The notes beneath the pieces were generated by a model. That model did no database searches. It was not told the DNA's origin and saw only the letters and a list, made by a program, of their open reading frames with translations. Below are positions 25,359-34,065 of a stretch of DNA of 58,004 nt, piece after piece. The DNA is from JBFLYZ01 sp040756415 (GTDB lineage: Bacteria; Bacteroidota; Bacteroidia; JADZBD01), in assembly GCA_040756415.1 (NCBI GenBank), contig JBFLYZ010000019.1, positions 1 through 58,004 on the forward strand. Reading direction: 5' to 3'. The first letter of the stretch is position 1; every line of letters starts with the position of its first letter. The translations under genes and the position numbers were made by a program.

Positions 25359-26303
25359 ATGCCGAAGGAGATACTGATCAATAACCAGGTGATCAAGCCG
25401 GGGAAGGAGGCCGAAGTGAACCTGAACGTTTACCGCCTTCCCACGCGTACCATCATGGAAATACCCGTGCACGTGTTCCGGTCTGTGGAGGACGGGCCGG
25501 TGCTGCTGCTTACGGCCGGCCTGCATGGAGACGAGACCAACGGCATCGAGATCGTGCGGCAACTGATCAGGGGCAACTATTTCAAGAACCTGCTCAAGGG
25601 CAGCGTGCTGGCCATGCCCATCATCAATATCATCTCTTTCCTGAACGGCTCGCGCGATCTGCCGGATGGCAAGGACCTGAACCGCTGCTTTCCCGGCTCA
25701 CAGAGCGGGTCGCTGGGCAGCCGCATCGCCTACGACATCATGAACGAGATCCTCCCGCAGGTGGATTTCGGGGTGGATTTTCACACGGGAGGCGCCAAGA
25801 TCAACAATTACCCGCAGGTGCGCTGCGTGTTCAGCGACAACCGCAACCTGGAGCTGGCCAAACTCTTCGGCTCCCCCTTCATCATCGATTCGGGGTACCG
25901 CGAAAAGACATTCCGGCATGAAGCCGCAAAAAAAGGCAAGGCCATACTCGTATACGAAGCGGGCGAATCCATGCGCTTTAACAAGCTGGCCATAGATGAA
26001 GGCGTGAACGGCTGCCTTCGCCTGATGAAAAACCTGGGTATGATAGACGCGGAGGTGCCCTCATGCGATACGCGCATCATTGGAGATACTACCTGGGTGC
26101 GGGCCGATATGAGCGGACTTTTCCGCACGATGAAGAAGTACGGTTCGGCCGTTAAAAAGAACGAAGTGATCGGCACGATATCCGATCCTTACGGTGAAAT
26201 GGAAGAAACCCTTAAAGCTCCCGCCAGCGGCTATATTATCGGCATCAACAACCACCCCGTGATCAACGAGGGCGATGCGCTGATCCATATCGGCATTGAA
26301 TAA
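25359..26303 (+). CDS. Succinylglutamate desuccinylase/aspartoacylase-family metallohydrolase
   Basis: A 314-aa zinc hydrolase of the AstE/AspA branch of the M14 fold. Zinc ligands are His56 and Glu59 in HGDETNG and His142 in DFHTGG; DLNRCFPG (106-113) is the substrate-carboxylate motif, and Glu200 in VYEAGE is a candidate general base. The last 60 residues form a lipoyl-like beta domain (APASGYIIGINN). Family members remove acyl groups or terminal amino acids from N-acyl-amino acids or peptides. Its place as third gene after the rimB-like gene and rimK suggests it acts on glutamylated products, which is inference. Confidence 0.88.
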   Translation: MPKEILINNQVIKPGKEAEVNLNVYRLPTRTIMEIPVHVFRSVEDGPVLLLTAGLHGDETNGIEIVRQLIRGNYFKNLLKGSVLAMPIINIISFLNGSRDLPDGKDLNRCFPGSQSGSLGSRIAYDIMNEILPQVDFGVDFHTGGAKINNYPQVRCVFSDNRNLELAKLFGSPFIIDSGYREKTFRHEAAKKGKAILVYEAGESMRFNKLAIDEGVNGCLRLMKNLGMIDAEVPSCDTRIIGDTTWVRADMSGLFRTMKKYGSAVKKNEVIGTISDPYGEMEETLKAPASGYIIGINNHPVINEGDALIHIGIE

Positions 26304-26387
26304 AATATCACTCCGGGCAAAACGCTAATCGTGCCCTGATTATCGTTCTGCACCGGAATGACGGGGGTCGCTTCTTTGTTTATTTCC

Positions 26388-26684
26388 TCAATACAGTTTT
26401 ACCACCACCACGGGCGATGGGGCGCCCGAATGGTTATTATAGTACATTATCTGGTCCATTACATCGTTGTACTGCCCTTCGCCCGTACAATAAAACGTAT
26501 CGTTGTGAGAAAGATGTGCCGCCAGGGCGTTGACCGAAATGCATATCTCGTGGCAGTTGCCGGGATTGCCCGGGGGGATATGGCAGATCGTGATCTTGTT
26601 GCTGGCCGAGCGGAACGATCCGAACAGCAGGACGATAAGCGCAGCGGCCATTATCCGGGTCATAGGGGCGGTTAGGTTTTTCAT
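26388..26684 (-). CDS. Small secreted ICHIPPGNP-motif protein
   Basis: A 98-aa protein with an N-terminal hydrophobic export signal (MAAALIVLLFGSFRSASN). The mature part opens with KITICHIPPGNPGNCHEICI (residues 30-49), then VNALAAHLSHND (51-62) and a Cys at 66. This CH(I/V)PPGNP...AAHLxHxD pattern recurs in many secreted bacterial proteins and I know of no assigned function; the Cys/His pairs could bind metal or form disulfides. It begins 12 bp after the SprB-repeat gene on the same strand and is likely co-transcribed with it. The C-terminus ends with hydrophobic VVVVKLY. Confidence 0.72.
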   Translation of the reverse strand: MKNLTAPMTRIMAAALIVLLFGSFRSASNKITICHIPPGNPGNCHEICISVNALAAHLSHNDTFYCTGEGQYNDVMDQIMYYNNHSGAPSPVVVVKLY

Positions 26685-26696
26685 GATAGTAGCTTT

Positions 26697-29600
26697 TTAT
26701 TTGATCAGACTGACTGTTCCATGATACACGTGCTGCTTGTTCCTGTGGTCGCGCAGGCTGATCTTATACACATATGCGTCCTGCTGCGCGATCTCGCTGC
26801 CTCCGCGCACCGTTCCGTCCCACCCCTCCAGCGGGTTCTCCGTGCGGAAAATAAGCTCGCCCCAGCGGTCGAAGATCAGCATCTCGAACGCGCTTATCTC
26901 CTGGCCTTCGCCCATGAAAACATCGTTCTTGCCGTCATCGTTCGGGGTAAAGGCATTGGGAATATAAAAGCTGAACTCGGGTTCCACTTCCACTACCCGC
27001 ATGGCCGTATCGTAGCATCCCGAAGCATTGGAGGTGTACAGCACCACCAGGTACACGCCTTTCTGAGCGTAGGTATGGACCGGGTTGGCCAGCAGGGAGC
27101 TGCTGCCGTCACCGAAATCCCAACTGTACGTGGCCGCATTGGTCGTGGTGTTCACAAAATACACCGTAGGTTCCAGCGTGGTGGCTGGATCGGGTGTGGC
27201 GTTGAACCCGGCCACAGGCGAAGCATTCACCGCCACGGTCACGTACGAGCTGGCCGTACCCGTACAGCCCGCCTGCGAGGTGACAACGACCGTTACCGTA
27301 TAGATGCCGCCTTGCGTATAGCTGTGGCTTGTATTTGACCCACCTGAAGTGCCTCCGTCACCGAAGTTCCACGAATAGGTACAGCCGCTGTTGTTCGGAT
27401 TGTAATCGGCAAACACCAGGGTTACCTCATCGCAGCCCGTGGCCGATTGGGGCGACAGGTTGATGACGGGAAGAGGATTGACGGTAACTGTAACCGGTTT
27501 TTGCACCGTAATGCCGCAGCCGTTGGTGGCCCAAAGCGTATAGGTTGTGGTGGCGGTGGGCGACACCGTAAGGGGGCCGGGCGAAGAGCCCAGGTTATGG
27601 CTCCAACTGTAGGTAACCGGCCCAGTAAAGCCGGTGACCTGCGCGGTAAAGGTGGTGGAATTGCCGGAACACAGGGGGGGCGGAGTGGTGATGTTCACGT
27701 CCGTTACTGTGAAGGAGTATACATAAACGGTAACCGATTGGGGAGCTGAAACGCATCCCTGGTTATCTGTTGCGGTAACAACATACTGGGTGGTGGAGCC
27801 GGGATTGACCACATGCGTTTGCCCGTTACCCAGGTTCTGGGCCCAGAAGTAGTTGTACCCTCCATTTCCACCCGAAGCATTGGCCGAAATGATCACGGCT
27901 TGTCCCGGGCAGATGGTGTCTGTGCCGCTGGGCACGACCACGAGCGGTGCCGGCTGCGTGATCACCACCGATGATACGGTAGCGCAACCGTTCATGTCGC
28001 TTATGTTAACGGTATAGCTTCCTGCGGGAAGATTAGCGGCAGTTTGCGTAAACTGCTGGGGCGTGGTGCTCCACTGGTAGGCATAGGGTGCCGTGCCGCC
28101 CGAAGGCATCACCGTTGCTGAACCATTATTGCCTCCATTGCAGCTCACATTCACCACATTGCTCATAGCCGCATTGAGCTGGGGGGGCTGCGATACGTTT
28201 ACTGCAGTTGAAACCGTGCAGCCATAGTTATCCGTAACGATCACCGTATAATTACCCGCAGGCAGGCCGGTGGCCGTTTGCGTAAACTGTTGCGGAGTGC
28301 TGCTCCACTGGTAGCTGTACGGACCAGTGCCCCCGCTGGGATTGGCGGTGGCCGTTCCATTGCTTCCTCCGTAACAGTGTACCAGCGTAGTTGCCGATGC
28401 AGCGGTCAGTTGCTGGGGCTGTGTGATGACTACAACCAGGGTGGTGGTGCAGTTGTTCGCATCGGTAACGGTAACAGTATAGCTCCCTGCTGAGAGGCTG
28501 AGGCCGGTAGCGGAGTTCTGCTGCGGGTTGGTGTTCCACGCAAAATTATACGGAGCTATCCCACCGGTGGCAAACACGGTGGCCGTACCATTGCTTCCGC
28601 CAAAACAGGTAACGTGGTTCACCTGCGAAAGGCTGAGCTGAAGCTGCGCGGGCTGATTGATCTGCACATTGATAACGGCTGTGCAATTGTTGGCATCGGT
28701 CACCGTGCAGAAGTAGTTCCCCGCAGCCAGGTTGTTTACCGCAGCCGTAGTCTGGCTGTTGCTCCATTGATAAGAATAAGGCCCCGTGCCTCCCGAAGGC
28801 AGTACGGTTGCGCTTCCGGTTGCCGTTCCGAAGCAGAGCGCGTCATTTTGTGCAGACGACAAAGCAAGGGGGGCGGGCTGCGTGATGGTCACCGAAGCGC
28901 TGGTCGTGCAGCCGTTGGCGGTCGTCACGATCACCGAATACGTTCCCGGGGGAAGGCCGATCACCGTTTGGGTGCTGGCGTTGAGCTGCGGCCAGAAGAA
29001 GGTGTACGGCTGCTGGCCACCGCTGGCAACTGCCGTGGCCGAGCCATTGCTGCCGCCTGTGCAGGAAACATGGGTAGAGGTTATGTTAACGGTGGCATTG
29101 GCGGCTCCGGCCTGCACTACGGCCGTATCGCTTCCCATGCATCCGCTTCCGTCAGTCACATACACGGTATAGGTGCCGGCCTGCAGTCCGTTGGCCTGCG
29201 CGCTGTTGCCTCCGCTGGGCATCCACTGATAGCTGTAAGGCCCGTTGCCACCGGTCACCGTAGCCACTGCGCTGCCGTTGGATGCACCGCAGTTCGCGGG
29301 CGTAGTGGAGTTAACCGACACCGAAAGGCCGGTTACGGTAATGCAAAAGGAAAAGGTCTGGCTGCCGTTGTAGGGGCAGTTGTTATCCTGAACCGTAACG
29401 GTAAAGCAGTACGGGATGGGGCTGATCTGGTTGACGGAAGGTGTCCAACTGAAAGTACCTACCGGGAACTGAGCGTTGGTGCTGGTAAACGTGGCGCCCG
29501 GTATGCCGTTGTTCCAGGTCAGGGTAAGTGCTTGTGCCTGGTCGGCATCAAACGAGTTCGTATAGAAGGTATAAGCCTGGCCGGCACAAATCGTAGCCGA

Positions 29601-30491
29601 ATAAATATTGCTGCCGTTGATGCCGTTGATATAGGGAATATTGTTGGTGCAGGTCATGGTCTGCAGTTGCACATCGCGCATAACCGTTCCGACTACGTTT
29701 CCCCCTCTCCATTCGGTCACCTTTACGGCCACCACGGTCACCTGCTGCTGGGTGGGTGTCATGCAGATATCGCCTGTAGTGGCGCTGAAGCTTACCGGGG
29801 GATTGGAAGCGAGCGGCTGCGATGCGGAATAAGGGGTGACATAGGTGACCGGCACAGCGGGAGCATGCAGGGGGGTGATGAGCTGGAAGGAAAGCGAATC
29901 CCCATCAGGGTCGGTCGCCCCGTTGTTGTAGCAAAAGTTCTGCCCGGTACACACGTATGGGATAGGGCGATTGGAAAAGACCGGTGAGTTGTTGCAGGGA
30001 AAGCTCAGGTTGTTCAATGTCGCCTCGATATAAATATTCTGTGACCCCGGGGCGTTAATGTTGGTGATGGCGGCATTGCGGCAGCAGATGGTAAAGCTGA
30101 AAACCCAGTCGGCACAGGCCATGGGCAGGTTTACTATGCCCCTGTAAATATATTCCTGTACTCCCGGGTAATTACCGTTGCTGCACTGGGTGGTAATGCT
30201 CGGGCATACGGGCGTAACATCCTGGCCCGTATTGGGGATGGGATTAAGTGTTGCGTTAAAGTTCTGGTTACAGCTTGCGGAAGAGAGGTTGATGGTAACG
30301 TTGTTGGGAGCGCTCACTCCACCGCAATCGCGATAGAAGGAAAGGGTAAATTGATACTGGTTGCCGCCTAGGCACTGGTACGTCAGATCAGCGCCCTGGG
30401 CATGTGAGGCATGCGCTTCGCTGGTGGTGATAATAAAGGCAATGATAAAGCTGAGCCAAAGGAGCAGTTTCTGGTAGTAACGGCATTGCAT
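26697..30491 (-). CDS. SprB-repeat/PKD surface protein with T9SS type B C-terminal domain
   Basis: A 1264-aa secreted protein. Signal peptide: residues 1-31. An N-terminal Cys-containing domain (ADLTYQCLGGNQYQFTLSF) covers about 32-390. Six SprB-type repeats of about 71 residues follow (about 394-825), each with GGSNGSAT, GPYSYQW, LPAGxYTV and a TQPxPL end. Then come two Ig-like modules, two PKD domains (YSWNFGDGG and YSWDFGDGS, about 990-1165), and a gliding-associated C-terminal domain (FYIPNAFTPNDDGKNDVF, FDRWGELIF, about 1170-1264) that directs type IX secretion. Proteins of this kind act as surface adhesins or filaments; the gliding adhesin SprB shares the repeat. It has an unusually good Shine-Dalgarno site at 30497-30505. 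Confidence 0.93.
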   Translation of the reverse strand: MQCRYYQKLLLWLSFIIAFIITTSEAHASHAQGADLTYQCLGGNQYQFTLSFYRDCGGVSAPNNVTINLSSASCNQNFNATLNPIPNTGQDVTPVCPSITTQCSNGNYPGVQEYIYRGIVNLPMACADWVFSFTICCRNAAITNINAPGSQNIYIEATLNNLSFPCNNSPVFSNRPIPYVCTGQNFCYNNGATDPDGDSLSFQLITPLHAPAVPVTYVTPYSASQPLASNPPVSFSATTGDICMTPTQQQVTVVAVKVTEWRGGNVVGTVMRDVQLQTMTCTNNIPYINGINGSNIYSATICAGQAYTFYTNSFDADQAQALTLTWNNGIPGATFTSTNAQFPVGTFSWTPSVNQISPIPYCFTVTVQDNNCPYNGSQTFSFCITVTGLSVSVNSTTPANCGASNGSAVATVTGGNGPYSYQWMPSGGNSAQANGLQAGTYTVYVTDGSGCMGSDTAVVQAGAANATVNITSTHVSCTGGSNGSATAVASGGQQPYTFFWPQLNASTQTVIGLPPGTYSVIVTTANGCTTSASVTITQPAPLALSSAQNDALCFGTATGSATVLPSGGTGPYSYQWSNSQTTAAVNNLAAGNYFCTVTDANNCTAVINVQINQPAQLQLSLSQVNHVTCFGGSNGTATVFATGGIAPYNFAWNTNPQQNSATGLSLSAGSYTVTVTDANNCTTTLVVVITQPQQLTAASATTLVHCYGGSNGTATANPSGGTGPYSYQWSSTPQQFTQTATGLPAGNYTVIVTDNYGCTVSTAVNVSQPPQLNAAMSNVVNVSCNGGNNGSATVMPSGGTAPYAYQWSTTPQQFTQTAANLPAGSYTVNISDMNGCATVSSVVITQPAPLVVVPSGTDTICPGQAVIISANASGGNGGYNYFWAQNLGNGQTHVVNPGSTTQYVVTATDNQGCVSAPQSVTVYVYSFTVTDVNITTPPPLCSGNSTTFTAQVTGFTGPVTYSWSHNLGSSPGPLTVSPTATTTYTLWATNGCGITVQKPVTVTVNPLPVINLSPQSATGCDEVTLVFADYNPNNSGCTYSWNFGDGGTSGGSNTSHSYTQGGIYTVTVVVTSQAGCTGTASSYVTVAVNASPVAGFNATPDPATTLEPTVYFVNTTTNAATYSWDFGDGSSSLLANPVHTYAQKGVYLVVLYTSNASGCYDTAMRVVEVEPEFSFYIPNAFTPNDDGKNDVFMGEGQEISAFEMLIFDRWGELIFRTENPLEGWDGTVRGGSEIAQQDAYVYKISLRDHRNKQHVYHGTVSLIK

Positions 30492-30496
30492 AACGA

Positions 30497-30505
30497 CCTC
30501 CTTTT
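30497..30505 (-). promoter_or_regulatory. Strong Shine-Dalgarno site of the SprB-repeat gene
   Basis: On the minus strand AAAAGGAGG lies 5 nt before ATG 30491. Most Bacteroidota genes, including others in this window, lack a clear Shine-Dalgarno sequence, so this site supports the chosen start and is unusual for the region. Confidence 0.55.
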
Positions 30506-30702
30506 AAGTAAAATCATTCTCTGAATCAATACGCGAAAGAACTACCTGTTTAACGGGCGGAAAAGGCCAAAGTTTCGGGCTTTAACTGAATTTAGACCAT
30601 TCGTCAAAAAGCAAAGAGGTGGAATAAAAAAGCGTGGACGAACCCGCTATAATCGTAGGCGAATGGTATTTCCCCAATGAAAAAGTTATGAACAGGGAAT
30701 TG

Positions 30703-33700
30703 TCAGATGCGTATTCCGATCACCAGGATATCGTCAAGCTGCTCAAAATCTCCGCGCCAGTCCTCTATCGTTTCATCCAGTATTTTCTTCTGCTCTTTCA
30801 TCGGCTTATCATGGATAGCGACCAGCAACTGCTCGAAGTTCCGGTACTTGAACTTTTTTCCTTTATCCCCCCCAAACTGGTCGGCATAGCCATCGCTGAA
30901 CGTGTAGATCACGTCTCCTTTCTGCAGCGCGATCTCCTTTTGTGTGAACGGCCTTTTCACGTCTTCATAAAAGCCCACGGGCTGCTTATCCGGCTTATAT
31001 TCCTCCAGCGCTCCCGCCCGCACCAGGTACAGCGCGTTGTTGGCTCCGGCATACACCAGTTTTGCTCTCTTTTTATCCATGCGGCAGACCGACATGTCCA
31101 TTCCATCTTTGCTTTCGCCTGCCGATGACTGCTTGAGCGAAAGGATGATGCGGTCGCGAAGCGTATTCAATATCTCGGCAGGCTCAATAATATTCTTTTC
31201 ATTCACGATCTCGTTCAACAGGCTGGTGCCCAGCATGGTCATGAACCCACCCGGAACCCCGTGACCCGTACAGTCGCAGGTAGCATAGAACAGATGATCC
31301 CCCGAAGAAGTAACCCAGTAAAAATCACCGCTCACAATGTCCTTGGGCTTGAACAGCACAAAGCTGTTAGGGAAGCAGGCCCAGAACTCTCCATCCTGCG
31401 GAAGTATGGCCGTTTGTATCTTCCTGGCGTAATTGATGCTGTCGGTAATGCTCTTATGCGCCTCTTCCACTTTTTCCTTTTCATGGCGCAGCTCCAGGGT
31501 GCGGTCATGCACCGCCTTTTCCAGCACGGCCTTTTCGCGAACCAGCTTCTGCTCGCGCCATTTGATATAGCTGTACGCCAGCAGAAGAAGAGTGGCCGCG
31601 CAGAGGAAATAGAACCATTTGGTGCGCCAGAACGGAGGGGTAATGATGATCCTGATCTCTGTAGGCACCTCGCTCCACACACCGCTGTTATTGGCGGCCA
31701 GCACTTTCAGCACGTATTCGCCCGGGTCGAGGTTGGTGAACGTTACCTTGTTGTTGTTCCCGTTATCCACCCACTCGCTGTTGAACCCTTCGAGCTTATA
31801 GCGGTACTGGTTCTTTTTCGGGTTGGAATATTCGAGCGCTGAGAACTCGAAAGAGAAGAAATAGTCGCTGTAGTCGAGCACGATCTCTTTTGTAAATGAA
31901 ATATCGAGCGGCAGGTTGTATTTCTTGTTGAGCACGGTAAACCCGGTAATGGCCGCATAAGGCGCCACCGTATTGTCTTTGATCTCAAACGGGTTGAACG
32001 CATTGAAACCGTGGAATCCGCCCAGGTAGAGTTTGCCGTCAGGGGTCATCATGGCTGCCTTATACAGGAATTCATTGCTTTGCAAGCCGTCATTCACGTC
32101 ATACAGCTTCACCTGGCCGCTCCTCGTATTGAGCCGGGCCAGGCCGCGGTTGGTTGCCGTCCAGATATAGCCCTGCTGGTCCTCGATGATAAAAGCGATC
32201 TCCTGTTTCAGGAAGGGGTGAAGCCGGGAATAATTGATGAACTTCTTTTTCTGCTTGTCGTACATGCACAGGCCGGCTGCCGTTCCCACCCATAAGCGGT
32301 TCTTGCTGTCGAGGAACAGGTTGCTTATGCTGTTCTCGATCAGGCTGGCGGAATCCTTCGGGTCGTTCTGGAAATGGGTGAATTTCTCCGTAAGCGGGTC
32401 GAAGAGGTTCAGGCATCCGTCAGCGGTGCCAATCCATATTTTGCCGTCCACATCCCTGACCATGGCGCTGACCGTAGCGCCCCGGATGGAGGAGGCGTCC
32501 GAAGTATCGGGGTAATACACCTTGAAATCATCCTTATCGCGGTTGTACCGGCACACCCCGCCCCCATAGGTGCCGATCAGCAGGTTTCGCGCGTTGTCGA
32601 ATACCATCACCGAAGGCGATGCGCTGGAGAGCGAGTTGGGCTGGCCGGTATAATAGTAGTTCCTGAACTTCCTGGTCACGGGATCGAGGCGGTACAATCC
32701 TCCGCCATTGGTGCCGAACCAGAACACCCCTCCCGAATCCTCGCAAATGGAATGCACAATTGAATTGGGACGAAGCGCGTTCTTTTCGTCCGGCACATAG
32801 TCCAGCTTCCTGAATTTTTTGCTCAGCGGATTGAAGATGCAAACGCCCTCCGAGGTTCCCATGTAGATCTCGCCCGAAGAGGACAAAAGAAAATCGTACA
32901 CGTTATTGTTGCACAGGCTGGCCGAATCCCCGGGGTCTTTCTTATACCAGCCGAACCTGTAGGTCTTGGGATCGTGTATGCTCACCCCTCCGCGCCAGGT
33001 GCCGAACCACAAAATGCCGCTCTTATCCTCGTAGACGCAAAATACCGTATTGTCGCTGATGGAGTACAGGTCGCTGGCATCGGTCATGAACTCCCTCGCC
33101 TCACCGGTATTCATATCGTACCGCACGGCCCCGTGCTCGGCTGTGGCCAGCCACATGTATCCCTGGGAATCTTCGAAAAAAGAGGAGATGAGCCCGTAAC
33201 GGAGCGTTTTGCAGAAAACAGAAGTGCTGTCGCGGCTGCTGTACACCTTACCGGTTGAAGGCTCGATCACATTATACCCCTGGTTCCATTGGCTGACCCA
33301 TATCCAGCCCCTGCTGTCGGCATACACGGCCCTCACCTTTTCGGTAAGAAGCGATCTTTCCGTGCCATCGGCATGGTAATATTCGTATTTATCTTCCTTC
33401 GGGTCGTATGCGGTCAGGCCACCGCCCCAGCCGGCTATCCAGAACACCCCATTTTTGTCGATACACAGATCGCGGATGTTCGTGCCCGAAACACTTTTCA
33501 TCCTGGAAAAGTTCTCCGTTTTCAGATCGAAAACGCAGAGCCCTGCATCCGAAGTGGCCAGGTACAGCTTATCATCATACAGGACTATCTTATTAATGAA
33601 ATCGCCCGGTATGGACTTTTCATTTTTCTTATCGTGTACGAACCTCGTGATCTTGCCCGTTTTCAGGTCAAACTTATCCATGCCCCCACCGCCCGTACCG

Positions 33701-33993
33701 ATCCACAGCACGTTCTTGTGATAAAGCAGGCTCCTGACGCTATTGGCAGAAAGCGAGTTGGTGTCGAACGGATCGTATTTGTATATCTTGAACGAGAGGC
33801 CGTCATAACGCGCCAGCCCATCGGCCGTGCCTATCCACATAAAGCCCATGGAATCCTGGGCAACGCAGGCCACGGTATTCTGGGGCAGGCCGTCATCCAC
33901 CATCAGCCTCCGGAAACGGGCCGACTGGGCATGGCTGAACACATTAAACGATAATGCTACCAGCAACAGGGTATAACGAAGGGTGCGGCCCAT
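30703..33993 (-). CDS. Two-component-type propeller sensor with SpoIIE phosphatase output
   Basis: A 1096-aa membrane sensor. ATG 33993 gives a signal peptide (RYTLLLVALSFNVFSHAQ); an in-frame TTG at 34005 is less likely. Residues about 25-690 hold Reg_prop repeats (GFMWIGTADGLARYDG and many similar WIGT/GGL units) forming a double seven-blade-like propeller; a Y_Y_Y domain follows (about 715-780, LDPGEYVLKVLAANNSGVW). One helix (KWFYFLCAATLLLLAYSYI, about 790-810) crosses the inner membrane, then a coiled coil leads to a PP2C/SpoIIE domain (SGDFYWV, CTGHGVPGG, FSDGYADQFGG, DDILVIGI). Bacteroidota propellers of this class usually end in histidine kinases; here periplasmic sensing would control a Ser/Thr phosphatase. 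Confidence 0.92.
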   Translation of the reverse strand: MGRTLRYTLLLVALSFNVFSHAQSARFRRLMVDDGLPQNTVACVAQDSMGFMWIGTADGLARYDGLSFKIYKYDPFDTNSLSANSVRSLLYHKNVLWIGTGGGGMDKFDLKTGKITRFVHDKKNEKSIPGDFINKIVLYDDKLYLATSDAGLCVFDLKTENFSRMKSVSGTNIRDLCIDKNGVFWIAGWGGGLTAYDPKEDKYEYYHADGTERSLLTEKVRAVYADSRGWIWVSQWNQGYNVIEPSTGKVYSSRDSTSVFCKTLRYGLISSFFEDSQGYMWLATAEHGAVRYDMNTGEAREFMTDASDLYSISDNTVFCVYEDKSGILWFGTWRGGVSIHDPKTYRFGWYKKDPGDSASLCNNNVYDFLLSSSGEIYMGTSEGVCIFNPLSKKFRKLDYVPDEKNALRPNSIVHSICEDSGGVFWFGTNGGGLYRLDPVTRKFRNYYYTGQPNSLSSASPSVMVFDNARNLLIGTYGGGVCRYNRDKDDFKVYYPDTSDASSIRGATVSAMVRDVDGKIWIGTADGCLNLFDPLTEKFTHFQNDPKDSASLIENSISNLFLDSKNRLWVGTAAGLCMYDKQKKKFINYSRLHPFLKQEIAFIIEDQQGYIWTATNRGLARLNTRSGQVKLYDVNDGLQSNEFLYKAAMMTPDGKLYLGGFHGFNAFNPFEIKDNTVAPYAAITGFTVLNKKYNLPLDISFTKEIVLDYSDYFFSFEFSALEYSNPKKNQYRYKLEGFNSEWVDNGNNNKVTFTNLDPGEYVLKVLAANNSGVWSEVPTEIRIIITPPFWRTKWFYFLCAATLLLLAYSYIKWREQKLVREKAVLEKAVHDRTLELRHEKEKVEEAHKSITDSINYARKIQTAILPQDGEFWACFPNSFVLFKPKDIVSGDFYWVTSSGDHLFYATCDCTGHGVPGGFMTMLGTSLLNEIVNEKNIIEPAEILNTLRDRIILSLKQSSAGESKDGMDMSVCRMDKKRAKLVYAGANNALYLVRAGALEEYKPDKQPVGFYEDVKRPFTQKEIALQKGDVIYTFSDGYADQFGGDKGKKFKYRNFEQLLVAIHDKPMKEQKKILDETIEDWRGDFEQLDDILVIGIRI

Positions 33994-34039
33994 GGAATGG
34001 CACAATATTACGAAATGAGGGATAATAAATTCAATTGTC

Positions 34040-34047
34040 TAAATTTG
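34040..34047 (+). promoter_or_regulatory. Putative -7 element upstream of the thioredoxin-like gene
   Basis: TAAATTTG matches the TAnnTTTG element exactly and lies 18 bp before ATG 34066. No TTG occurs at the expected distance upstream, so only half of the promoter consensus is present. Confidence 0.4.
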
Positions 34048-34065
34048 CACCATAACCCGCCACGC

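Noticed and set aside
28614..29987. Long open frame antisense to the SprB-repeat gene (457 codons)
   Set aside because: Shadow of the SprB/PKD coding sequence; its repetitive composition mirrors the sense repeats, with no signal peptide or domain.
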